DNA of 64,000 nucleotides from Whalleya microplaca (taxonomy: Eukaryota; Ascomycota; Sordariomycetes; Xylariales; Xylariaceae), in the NCBI GenBank assembly GCA_022497155.1, contig MU385764.1, positions 63,427-127,426 of the forward strand. The letters are read 5' to 3'. Below are positions 50,548-60,562 of the stretch, piece by piece. The notes beneath the pieces are model-generated. The model was not told where the DNA came from and made no database searches. It saw only the letters and a list, made by a program, of their open reading frames with translations. The first letter of the stretch is position 1; every line of letters begins with the position of its first letter. The translations under genes were made by a program, and so were the position numbers.

Positions 50548-51827
50548 TATGGACCAGACTCTTCACGGGAGCCGGACGATAACAACCACAGCAGGACAAG
50601 ACTTCCAAGCAGGATATCGAGAGAGCCGTCCCGGGTGTCTTAAAGCCCACTTGAGTATGCCATCCACACTTAGAAAAACAAGCTTCTGTACACGTACCAT
50701 CGAAGCATTAATAAGTCGGATGGCGGCAATCGTTAGCCAACGTAGCCCCGCTAGCTCACATGTATGCAGATCTGGAGATCATTGGCTGACAGGCTGATAG
50801 GCACAGCTATCATGGACCGAGAATAGAAGCATATCCTCCTAAGGCGGGGCGGTGTGCATCTAATTGGGAAGGTATGTAATACACATAGCATTGTGTTCAG
50901 CTCTAGACTCGGGAGCCTACCAAGTCTAGGCAACTAATTATCAAGTGAGCATGACCGAATTCTATGGCTTGACTAAAGGGTCCGAGGTGAAAAGGTGCAG
51001 TAAGCTCCTGTTGAGTGTTTTACTTCTTGAGTCGGCGTTCATAAGAAGTGCTATAAAGTATCTCTACAGTCTACTTCACCCTCTTGTTTACGGCGCAAGC
51101 ACTCCAGTGGCGATGTTCAGAAATCTAACTGGGGTTTTAGTGTCTGTAGGATTCGGAGTGGGCCGCAGACATATTACGGATGAGAGAATCGGTCCTTCAG
51201 CAGACCGAGGATCGTCTATGAACCAATGGAAGAGCAAAATAGCGTGAGAAGCCAGCTCTTTTATCAGGATATTATATGTACGTATGCGTAGACGCAGGAG
51301 AAGGTAGGAAGAGAGTTGGGCACGTGGGGGATGAATGGCCAAGCACTGGATTAGGTAACGCTCCTAGGTTACTAGGTTATAAAATGCTTGTCTTGGACCC
51401 CTGTCCGCAATCTCTCTAGATTCCGGTCCAATACAACGGCACTAGTGACAATACGCGATCGAAATTGGTGACATACCAGGGCACTGGAACAGTTGCTTAC
51501 TTTCAATTTCCACTGATTGGTTCACATCTCTTTCTTGTTTACTCCGTACTTTGAACTTGACTCCTATCTTCGACTTTTCTCTAGCATGACAAACTGTAAC
51601 ATCTAAACGAACGATTCTACGACCCAATAGGCCGTTAGCTACTAGTATCATCAACCAAGAGTCGAGGCTGTCAAGTTCTATTGGGGTTTGAGGGAGCAGC
51701 AATGGGTTGAGGGAGCGTACGCAGCTCTAGAAGCCATCTCCATCCTCTGCATCACATTATCATCGCATTGAACATCATTGTTAATTCAGCCCTATTTTTC
51801 TTCGTATTATTTATAGCCTCAATAAAC
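50548..51827. promoter_or_regulatory. Divergent promoter, acid phosphatase / vacuolar iron transporter
   Basis: 1.28 kb between divergent starts with no supportable gene inside. Visible elements: CACGTGGG (51321-51328), 774 bp upstream of the phosphatase ATG, and CCAAT or its complement at 51428-51432, 51464-51468, 51516-51520, 51624-51628 and 51680-51684, all on the transporter side within 260 bp. In aspergilli the CCAAT-binding complex with HapX regulates vacuolar iron importers; Pho4-type factors bind CACGTG. Function here is inferred. Confidence 0.4.
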
Positions 51828-52769
51828 ATGAAACTAGTGGATGTTCGCAGCTTCTTTGCTTCGTTAGGCCGACGAGGTCAACAGAGTCGAGAGAGCTTGC
51901 CCATTTACTTTGCTCTACCCACGACACCGAATGGTCTAACAAACGCATCTACCAACAATGAGAGTGAAAGTAGTGATAGCAGTTCGACTCCCTGCTTAGC
52001 GAATAAGGAAACTAGAGCTAGGCTGCCTCGACTTTCTCGTTTCCTTGCCGATTTCACCTTGGGGTTTGCTGATGGCCTTACAGTGCCCTTCGCATTAACC
52101 GCAGGCCTCTCGTCACTCGGTCAAACCAGCACGGTCATCTACGCTGGCATAGCTGAGATTTGTGCCGGGTGTATCAGTATGGGAATCAGTGGATATCTTG
52201 CGGCTCAAGGAGAGAGAGCCAGCATCGTGGATCGTTGCGGTCGCGGAGAGAAACTGGATGAAGCTGCCGAGGATAGCGTCCACAGATATCTTACTCGATT
52301 GAATCTGCCCCCACAGCTTTTGCAGGAGTTGAAAACCCACATAGAGTATCAGCCAGACGTCCAACAACGCTTGCTATCTAGCTCTGGATTGTCGGCGGAT
52401 GAACTAGCTGGGGACACTCGCGAATTATCACCATCGGTGGCCGGACTTTCCATATCCTTTGGGTACCTGCTCGGTGGTCTGCTTCCCCTGTTCCCATACT
52501 TTTTCGTCGACGAGGTAGTCGATGGTCTGAAATGGAGTTTTGGCGTCTGCATCGTCGCGTTATTCATTTTCGGGTTCGTCAAGGATTACTTACTGCATCC
52601 TGCGCCCGATGAAGGTGACTTGCGGCATGGAAATGAGCTAAGGAAGAACACGTCGTGGGACATATTCAAGAGTTGCTGGTTAGAAGGCACGCGAATGGTC
52701 ATTTTGGGAGGCATCGCAGCTCTTGCAGCCGTTCTATGTGTCAGGGTCTTCGAGGGCACATCGTCATGA
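51828..52769 (+). CDS. Vacuolar iron/manganese transporter, Ccc1/VIT1 family
   Basis: 313 residues from ATG 51828 (MKLVDVRSFFASLGRRGQQ). The frame is open further upstream to 51768, but no ATG occurs there. The family signature in the first membrane helix is FADGLTVPFALTAGLSSLG, followed by IYAGIAEICAGCISMGISGY. The cytosolic metal-binding insert (about residues 140-200: ERASIVDRCGRGEKLDEAAE onwards) is acidic/charged, as in Ccc1. Three more helices follow: SISFGYLLGGLLPLFPYFFV, WSFGVCIVALFIFGFVKDYL and MVILGGIAALAAVLCVRVFE. The family moves cytosolic Fe2+/Mn2+ into the vacuole for storage and detoxification. The N-terminal 60 residues are Ser-rich and probably disordered. Single exon; divergent from the acid phosphatase and 263 bp from the convergent membrane-protein gene. 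Confidence 0.92.
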   Translation: MKLVDVRSFFASLGRRGQQSRESLPIYFALPTTPNGLTNASTNNESESSDSSSTPCLANKETRARLPRLSRFLADFTLGFADGLTVPFALTAGLSSLGQTSTVIYAGIAEICAGCISMGISGYLAAQGERASIVDRCGRGEKLDEAAEDSVHRYLTRLNLPPQLLQELKTHIEYQPDVQQRLLSSSGLSADELAGDTRELSPSVAGLSISFGYLLGGLLPLFPYFFVDEVVDGLKWSFGVCIVALFIFGFVKDYLLHPAPDEGDLRHGNELRKNTSWDIFKSCWLEGTRMVILGGIAALAAVLCVRVFEGTSS

Positions 52770-53032
52770 ATCAAGTTCATGCCTATGTCGATACAGCCGT
52801 AATAACGTTCAGTGCCATTTCGGACGTCTTCTATCCCCAGATTTTCGAGGACAGTGCAGAATCTAACAGTCAATATTGTCTTCATGGCGCTATCCATTGA
52901 GTGCCAGCCAGACTCCATCGGCCCTCGGGGTCGATTAATCGGATTTGGATCGACATGCAGCTCTTCTCCCAGCTTTGATTCATTTATACTGCATTCCAAT
53001 AATGCACCTCAGTCTCGAAGCGAGAATATATC

Positions 53033-53826
53033 TTATCCAATGGCTCCAGGAGGAGGCCCACCCCTGCCCATCATCAGTTGCGGCCCTCCATGACCTAATG
53101 GTGGACCTCCACGCCCCATCATCGGCGGAGGTCCGCCCCGGCCAAGCGGAATACCCCCGCCTGGTCCTGGAGGTCCTGGCGGCCCTGGAGGCGGCCCCAT
53201 GTCTTGGTTCACTTGGACTCCTGGCCAACCTCCCGCGGCCGGTGGAGGAGGCATTGGTCCTCCCATGGGCCCTCCCATAGGCCCTCCCATGGGTCCTCCT
53301 GGCATAGGTCCTCTTGGCCCTCCAGGCATAGGCTCTGGCGGTTCCCATGGCTCTTCGCCTCCTTCACTTGCCGCAGAGCCGGCACTAGCGCTCTGTCGAG
53401 ATGAGATGTTCGACTCAGTTGAACGACTAGAACTACTTTTGCTCGGGTAGCTTGGTCCACGCCGACGACTTGAACGTCTCGAACCACGAGAGCCGGACCG
53501 ATCTAATTATATGATTGTTAGCGTTGTTTTGTGTGTAATACTCAAGAGACAGCCAGCTCACTTCGCCGACAGTAGAGCCATAGGATCATGACCAACACAA
53601 CAAAAACCACTACACCACTAAGAATCGCCCCTACGCTCGGTTCGTTGGTCGGTGTTGCATGCGGTGCTGGAACTACCGTAGCCGGGGACTCTGTCGGTTC
53701 AGAAACACTGCCAGGTATCCAGGTCGTAATGAATGTTGAGAATGTTATAGTCTGTGTGTCGACTAAGGTATATTCACCCTGTGGAACCCTTGCAAGTGCT
53801 TGCTTCGTGTGCTGTTTCTCGGCCAT
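53033..53826 (-). CDS. Single-pass membrane protein with Arg/Ser and Gly/Pro/Met-rich cytoplasmic tail
   Basis: Exon 1 is 53562-53826 and exon 2 is 53033-53502 (minus). The 59-bp intron (GTGAGC...TAG) preserves frame across CRR-NRSGSRGS; 244 residues. The start is ATG 53826 (MAEKQHTKQALARVPQGEY). A short Thr/Ser/Pro-rich ectodomain (TITFSTFITTWIPGSVSEPT) leads to one strong membrane helix (VGAILSGVVVFVVLVMILWL at about residues 65-85). A basic stop-transfer CRR and an Arg/Ser segment (SRRSSRRRG) follow. The last 100 residues are tandem GGPMGGPM, PPGPPGPPGP and GGPPPMMGRG units. There is no cleavable signal peptide, so it is probably a type III/signal-anchor protein. The layout resembles fungal surface sensors or anchors in general, but I recognise no named family. 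Without splicing each half looks like an unrelated short frame. Confidence 0.65.
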
Positions 53827-54346
53827 ATTGTCTTGCACTGCTTGTCAGATTCTCAAAGGCCCTAGAGAGATCAACGAAGTACTGGCAAATTTCTTCATGA
53901 ACACAGTCTCAAAGAAGTTATCTGTGGTGGTGGAACAAAGCTAGCCGTTTGTCGTGGTGTACGAGAATATTTGATAAAGGCTTAGAGGCTGCGCAAGTTC
54001 GTCCTACTTTATGCCGCGGAGACCTTCAATCATTTCAATGGGGCATCGAGCTTGTCTCAAACACCAGTGACCTCCTTCGGTCCTCATGTGTATTGACTCT
54101 ATTTAAGTTTTCCAAGCTACCTAGGTGTATCGTATCCTGATACCCCACGATCACAGCCTGCAGACCGCATTCTCACGTTCTCCTAGAACGTCTGCAGCGT
54201 TCCGAGTACCCCTTACTTGCACAGACGAGTTTACATACCCAACACCCAGATCCGGCTAAGCTAAATGAATGAGGGGAGCCATTAAACAGCCTGCCATGAT
54301 AAAATTTTACGAGGCTCTGCAACTAGCCGCGGATTATGACCGCCGA
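53827..54346. other. Intergenic, no gene seen
   Basis: Holds the presumed promoter of the minus-strand membrane-protein gene, then AT-rich sequence up to the inverted-repeat element. A 63-codon frame at 53949-54140 has no recognisable features. Confidence 0.45.
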
Positions 54347-54358
54347 GCCGTAGCACCG

Positions 54359-54842
54359 ACTTGCTTATCTTGACGGTATAGTTTGTTATTCTGACGGTGG
54401 CCAAGGCTTCCTAACCTAAACATCGTAACATAATAGATATACCAAGTATCCTTTGGTACATTTCATTAGTAAATGGATGTACCATTTCTTGTACCTATAT
54501 AGTTCTTTAAGGTGCTGCCGACCTCTTTAATAACCGACCACTAAAGTCTTAACAAGCTCCAATTCCTTTAATAAGATCCAATAGCGCGTGTTGTTATTTT
54601 ATTTAATTATCGAACTTCTTAGTAGCAAGTTAGGATTTTCAAATAACAAGGTTGAGATCGCAAATCCAGCAAGGTGATAGCTTCACAGCAATAAGCGCTA
54701 TAGATATTTGAAAATAGGTGAAAGCTGAAATAGCTACTTACGTTTACCGCTGCAATGTATTGAAGGGCAGGTATATCAACTAAAGCCTTGACGACCGTCA
54801 GAATAGTAAGTTATACCGTCAGAATAACCTTGGAAGTGTCTG
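54359..54842. mobile_element. Non-autonomous inverted-repeat DNA transposon (possible MULE-like MITE)
   Basis: 484 bp bounded by the same 12-bp direct repeat, GCCGTAGCACCG, at 54347-54358 and 54843-54854. Subterminal inverted repeats are clear: 54366-54409 against the inverse of 54783-54830, each with two copies of a TTCTGACGGT-type motif about 20 bp apart and ending AAGGCTT/AAGCCTT. Differences between arms are mostly C/T or G/A. The extreme ends match poorly. The interior is AT-rich and non-coding. A target duplication of about 9-12 bp would fit Mutator-like elements; the extra 3 bases may be chance. Confidence 0.5.
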
Positions 54843-54854
54843 GCCGTAGCACCG

Positions 54855-57800
54855 CATAGAGCCTCGCGTGCCCGCATCTGGTTGCCTGAGTATCTTCACC
54901 ACGGGCCCATTTACCCGGTCGAAATCGGTCCAATCGTCAAGCTGTCCCTCATTTCCGGATGTCTTGTGAAACAAGTGACGGTGAACGGGTCTCTCGACCT
55001 GACTCTGCGGGTAGCCAGATATCGGAGACGCGAACTCGGTTACGTTTTGAGTTGATTACTACGCCATCATCAAGCATCCCATTTTCATACTATAAAGTTG
55101 TTATGATGCTGCTGGCCGATTTGCCTCGTGGGTAGTCAATCGGTCAGTCGGTGTTAGTGATCCCCGGAAGTACTGACACCCGTGCAGAATTCACGGGATG
55201 CCGCCTAGATGTCGCCCAACTGAAGCGCCCGTGCAACCACCAGCTGCTTCGGGCACAAACCACCCCCTCAACACACTAGTGATTGAGTAGGTATATACTT
55301 AGCTTGTCACTATGGTAATGAGATATGTTAGCTAGCCATCTTCATCGATGTCCACCATCGCTCTCCATTGCTTACTAGGTACCGTGAAATTGCTGATGTG
55401 GACGATGTCAAGTTCCCGGACCATCCTATCACGCTCCTATTTTTGAGCATAATTATTCATACTTTCTCGTGGTTGTCTAATATGGGAGTAGACCGTGCCC
55501 ATGTTGTGGTTCGCAGCCTATTTTGGGCTGCAGCCATCGTAGCACCATGTCTCGCGTGCTGATAACCGAGGATGCGTAGTTTGTAGATGCAGCCCTGCTT
55601 GTGAAGTACATGTGTAACAAGGTCGGCAATGCCTCAATAGATCTCGCATAGGCGTCTAGAGAAGGGATAGTGTATCAAGATGAGAAAGGAGCCTTCCTAC
55701 GAGTGGTGAGTTGAGTCTGTCGATGGAATCCCTCACCCACTGCCATTGGCATATCCCTTAGAATTCGAATATAAGTCAGCTCAACCCAGTAATTCTAAAA
55801 GTTTTCCGAGCTTGTAGTTAATAGCTCTGCTCTAATTATGGATTGTTAGCCCCTCAATTATGTAGATAGAAAGAGTATAACAAGAGCTGCTATAGGGCTT
55901 GGAGATATCAATTTAGCTAATAATTCTCTAAGAGCCTTTAAGGTGCTCGCTGGTCTTTTAATTCTCATGGGGGGCAATAAGCCCTTATATAGACCTTCTT
56001 CAGTGGTACGTATTCCTGGTATATATCTCTCTGTGACTAACGTAGCCGCCGTCAGGCTAACATACCTTTTGTTAGGTAGTTATACATTCTAAGAATATCG
56101 AACAACAACCAACGGCATCCAATATATATATATATTCCTGTAACATTCCTGTATCTCGTATAGCTTACAACAAGCCTTGGCTCCAATATCTGTGTGACAT
56201 TTTGTTAATTTTCTCTGTTTTTATACTTACTCGCAACGGTACGCTCTCAGCCATTCGAACTATATATATAGCAGACTTAAGTAACGAACCCGCAAATTAA
56301 TACCCCAGACTGAGCCGGCTATTAGGAACCTATTTCATGTCTGATGACCGGAGTACTGCTCGTATCATTCCATGTTTATTTGGGAGCGAACGCATATTGT
56401 CACAATGCGCATAACATTTCAACAATCAGGGCTGTAGTTTAACTAGTTGCCTGTCTACATGATAGGCATATAGCCTCCTCGGCATGAACTTTTATTCTGT
56501 CCATAAGTCTAGGCCTGCTGACAGGGCCTGTGTAGTAATACGGCAAAGTCAAGGCCAACAGTTACCAATGATTTGTTGAACTTAAAGTGGTGGTTCTATC
56601 ATTTTGGACCCAAAATCCTAGAAGCATGTGCCTTACGAAGCCTTTTAGCCTTATCCGACGACGTATGTGTGAAACAAGCACCGCCCTCCTTTACTTCAGC
56701 CACAGTAAGTAAGGGAGGGAGGGAGAGACGCCAGGCAAACTTGGATTGCACAAAAGAATTGTCGACCCGAAGACTTATACCAGAATTGGAAGCTAACTTA
56801 TATAGGTTTCAGTATCCCGGCGGCCCAAATAGGTAACTCCTGAAGTTCGACAGTTGATGTTTAAGAGATAGTTTCTTGGACATATACTTAATATCATGGA
56901 ACAATAGGTAGCCACGAGCTGTATTGATGAAGTGTTGGAGTTTCTTGTCTTGTACAATGATAGTCCCGGATATGTTAGAATTTGGTATAGTTTGCTGCAC
57001 AAGCTTCAATTATCTGGTCACTATCTTCATATATCAATATGACAACCATTGAATTACAAAGATCGAAAGGGGGCTAATGAAAACTTGATTATACCTATAT
57101 ATATCACTGTTTGGTTTTTACTACTATTGATGAAAATATTATATTCAAATATAAATTTACTATATACATTCTATCTCCCAGTAATTAGATGTTGCTAAGA
57201 TGGCAGACACCTAGCGAAACAGATAACTGATAGGGCTGCCAGGAAGTATGGGAGGTCACAATGCTAGGACTTCCGAGTCCGATTCGTGTATATGTATCAA
57301 GTTACCATCTTCAATTATTTAAAGGGTCACATTATTCAAATATGGTTTCACTGGGGAATTCCTATTCTCGTCTTATATAGCCCCTGGAGTCATAGAGAGA
57401 CAAATTGTCCCCATCGCTCAGGCAGTCATATATCTCAAGCCCAATACCATTTCTTTCTCCAATGAATCTTCCCAATAACGGCCACTGAACTAGTATATCA
57501 CGATGGCTTTCCAAAAATTGGGATACAGTGACGCCAAGGGGCCAGACTTAGACAAGGCAGCCATATACCAACTGTTGGTTCATAGCCGATTCATGCAACA
57601 CAGCCGGAAATGAAACAAGTCATCTTCCCTCCAGGCAACGACTAACCGAGAATTTATGTCTGCGGCGCATACAAACTTTCATGCACCCCACAAGCGGGAG
57701 TTTAAGGCTTGTGTCTTTGGACTAGGTAGGTGAATGAATGCGCGAGGAGCAAGGAGTAGATGGGGCCATCATGGAGTTCGATTGATGATCAATCTGGTAT

Positions 57801-58551
57801 AGTATGTCACATATAGTAACGATAACATAGGCAAACAACTTTAAGTTACACCAACGCTGTCTTAATGAATTTCCACGTCAGCACAAATCGTGCCAGACAC
57901 GGAGCCTGTCTTGGTCCAGATAAAGATTCCCAACTTATTACTACAATTCCAAGCGAAATTCGGTCCGATTTGATCTTATCAGGCATATTCTTACCAGCGC
58001 TACAACACGGATCACACCAAGTTGTGAAGCCTATTTGATGAACCGCCATAAAGCGACATGCATAAATATCAAGGTTAGTGGATGGTCAGAAAAAGAACAG
58101 GTTAGCTTGCATATATTATTATTTGGATGTATCTGAGATTCATGTACTAAACTAACATCGTTACATTAAATTCTATTAGAGCTTTTGGCGTGTGAAAGGT
58201 ACCTGCTGTTAGGTCATGGGCTGTGGGTAGAGGTGCTTCTCTACGGCAGTTGATCAAATACATCGTCCAGCTATCTGCGGCTCTCGAAGCCCAGGCAGTT
58301 GAAACTCGAACATTTCAAAATCTAAGGAGCTAGACAGGGCAGGAAACGGGAGCGAATCTCGCAGAAAACACCGGGCCCGGACTTTGTTAGCAGCCTGGAC
58401 TAGGCAGCCACATAAAGAATGCGAAACCGAGAGACGGATCGGCTTATATTACTGATCTATTCTATAATTTGCTCAAACTCGATGCCTAGGTAAATTCCTG
58501 AAACCTAATAGCTTGGCACCTCATCGTAAGATGCGTGCTGATACAGCCCGT
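54855..58551. other. AT-rich gene-poor stretch
   Basis: No supportable gene. (AT)n tracts occur near 56123-56136 and 56260-56273. Sequence near 55915-55960 (CTTTAAGGTGCTCGCTGGTC) loosely recalls the interior of the element at 54359 and may be a decayed relative. Frames such as 55368-55562 and 56573-56836 are short and featureless. Confidence 0.45.
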
Positions 58552-58833
58552 TCACAAGGCAGTACTCTCGATGTCGTACACCTCGCACCGATGGCATTTC
58601 TCGGGTAGCACGTGCGTCTGCGTCGCCGTGACGCAGCGCCGCATCCAGCACGGCCCGCTGTGGTCGTCTTGCTTGACGTGGATCACCTTTTCGCGCACGA
58701 GGCCATGGTGTTCCGCCATAACGGGACATCCGCAGGAGTATACAATCTGAAACTGCCAGCAGTGAGGACCGAGGGCCTTGGGAATGGTGAGGACGACGCC
58801 GTCGACTTCGACCTTCTTGGTAGTGGAAGTCAT
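58552..58833 (-). CDS. Small Cys/His-rich protein, possible zinc-binding, function unknown
   Basis: 93 residues, single exon, starting MTSTTKKVEVDGVVLTIPKA. Seven Cys (25, 34, 36, 62, 67, 80, 83) and many His occur in spaced pairs: CGC (34-36), CWMRRC (62-67) and CHRC-type CEKCHRC spacing at 80-83 (EKCHRCEVYD). There is no signal peptide, so a cytosolic zinc-stabilised fold is more likely than a disulfide-rich secreted effector. GC-rich codon use stands out sharply from the AT-rich flanks, which supports a real gene. Lineage-specific fungal small proteins of this style exist, but I do not recognise a named family. Confidence 0.65.
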   Translation of the reverse strand: MTSTTKKVEVDGVVLTIPKALGPHCWQFQIVYSCGCPVMAEHHGLVREKVIHVKQDDHSGPCWMRRCVTATQTHVLPEKCHRCEVYDIESTAL

Positions 58834-59350
58834 CGCGGTGACGGGAGCACGGCGGAGCGCTCGCGGGATGTGTGTTTGAGATCCCGGTACGAGTTTAGCG
58901 TAGACTTGCTATATGCAGGTGACGTGGAGTGTGGAGTTACTCCCTGAAGTGGTATGATGTACGCTGGTATTCAGATCGGATGTGTCTGCCTGAAACCTAG
59001 CGCTAGAAACGGCGATAGTTGTGGTTGATTGGTTGGATCGGTGTATTCAGATCTAAACTATCTCTCGGTAATCTCCAGTCCACCTTTAAGTAGAATTCCG
59101 CACTACGGGCAGGTTGGCTACGAGGACAACGGCTGATTCACTTAGTGTGAGTCACAATGACATTCTATCAAAAGTTTGGCGCATGCTTTGTCAATATCTT
59201 TGTAGCATAACATTGGACATTGTCTCGCGACAGACAAGGAAAACAATCACAGCTTTAACGTTCCGTGATTGACCTATGAGAGCGGCCACTGCTATACCTG
59301 TGAATGGTGTTCTAACTACGGGATAGCCTATGCCTAATCAACGTTGTAAC
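58834..59350. other. Intergenic, no gene seen
   Basis: Contains the presumed promoter of the small Cys-rich gene (right-hand side of it, since it is on the minus strand) and the 3' region of the 2EXR gene. Nothing else recognised. Confidence 0.45.
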
Positions 59351-60562
59351 TTAGGCATATATCTCGTAAGACCTATCTACTATAGTAGGTTCTGGCTTTT
59401 CGAAGCGCTTCCTATCGAGGAGAACCACGATGTCAAGGAATCCATCCTTATCCAGAAGCTCTGAGAAATATTGACGAAGTTCCTGCATGAGTGGTCTATG
59501 ACATAAACTGCACTCCCCTGTCTCGAGAAGATTGAAGTACCAGCTGCCGGAGTAATACATATAGTTCTTATCCCCTGCCAAACACTCCTTGAATAATTTC
59601 CAATCCTCTGCTCGCGGCGCTACTAAGTAGTGTAGAACCATGGAGTAAATCCAGAGAATAGATGCTGGGGGCGTAAAGAACGGATGGTTGGCCTCCGGGC
59701 GTCTTGCTCTGTGCCCTAGTTCCGGCCTCCACCACATGGCCCACTGAAGTTCTTTGAAGCGGCTCTTATCTAACCCCTGCGGGACCTCCGTGAGGCTTAG
59801 TCGGTGACCGAAGATGCAACGTTCAATGTCTGCTAAGCGGGCGGCGACGTGGCTGTATCTGCCTGGGCGGAAATCCCGCCCAATTCGTGGAGGTAGTGCC
59901 GGATTAGACATATTGGGCGCAATCATGAACAGAATGCAAGGCCTGCGGGTCTGCTGGTCTTTGAAGACCTTTCCAAGAATGACACCATTCCGGACGGGAT
60001 AGAAGCGACTGGGCCTGGTATTTTGGGTCTTGTCGAGTAGGAGCGTCTGCTTCGTTTCTACAATTGTATGTTTCAGCGCCTGTAGGCGACTGGCAGTATG
60101 CACCGAGAAACATGCCACTGGGTCGTCGCCTTCGATGGGTTCCTCTGGCTTCTTAGAGAAGTCTGCCATCTTCCTCCAAACGGTGCTGAAACTGGAAATG
60201 ACTCCAGATTTCCGAGGAATGTCTTGCAACATGCCTGCTTCATAAGCTTTCCAATCAACCCCCTTTCCAAGACCTGCCGGATTTGGTAGCCCATATGGCT
60301 TTGGGTATAAAGTTAGAGTTGATGGCATCCCTGCTGGTAATGGGTAGGGTATTAATCCAGGTTCCTCTGTCTCTCCTAATTGAGGAATGGAAATGAGCGG
60401 CCAAGAGGTGATAACATCTGGCTCAGTCCATTCGGTTCGCACGTATGTGGAATCTTGAAGCGCATGTTCCCAGATCTGTAACTGGATCTCCATTGGTAGA
60501 CGAGAGAACGGCGTGAAGGAAGTGGCTGCGGCAGCATCTTGATGCCGTTTCTCAAGATCCAT
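59351..60562 (-). CDS. 2EXR-domain protein (fungal F-box-like family)
   Basis: Single exon, 403 residues. The N-terminal FTPFSRLPMEIQLQIWEHAL (residues 16-35) is the 2EXR motif, a filamentous-fungal domain resembling the start of an F-box (LPxEIxxxIW). The rest includes a Pro-rich loop (IPYPLPAGMPSTLTLYPKPY), a central ARLADIERCIFGHRL and a CSLCHRPL pair of Cys near residue 355. No catalytic motif is visible. The family is expanded in Sordariomycetes and its biochemical role is unknown; by analogy it may act as an adaptor. The start ATG at 60562 is the only one before the domain. Confidence 0.8.
   Translation of the reverse strand: MDLEKRHQDAAAATSFTPFSRLPMEIQLQIWEHALQDSTYVRTEWTEPDVITSWPLISIPQLGETEEPGLIPYPLPAGMPSTLTLYPKPYGLPNPAGLGKGVDWKAYEAGMLQDIPRKSGVISSFSTVWRKMADFSKKPEEPIEGDDPVACFSVHTASRLQALKHTIVETKQTLLLDKTQNTRPSRFYPVRNGVILGKVFKDQQTRRPCILFMIAPNMSNPALPPRIGRDFRPGRYSHVAARLADIERCIFGHRLSLTEVPQGLDKSRFKELQWAMWWRPELGHRARRPEANHPFFTPPASILWIYSMVLHYLVAPRAEDWKLFKECLAGDKNYMYYSGSWYFNLLETGECSLCHRPLMQELRQYFSELLDKDGFLDIVVLLDRKRFEKPEPTIVDRSYEIYA

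Noticed and set aside
51768..51827. 20-residue hydrophobic extension before the iron transporter
   Set aside because: The frame is open but its first codon is TTG, and the only ATG before the domain is at 51828.
53827..53838. Four-codon extension of the minus-strand membrane protein
   Set aside because: The codon at 53836-53838 is GTG on the minus strand; the first ATG is at 53826 in good context.
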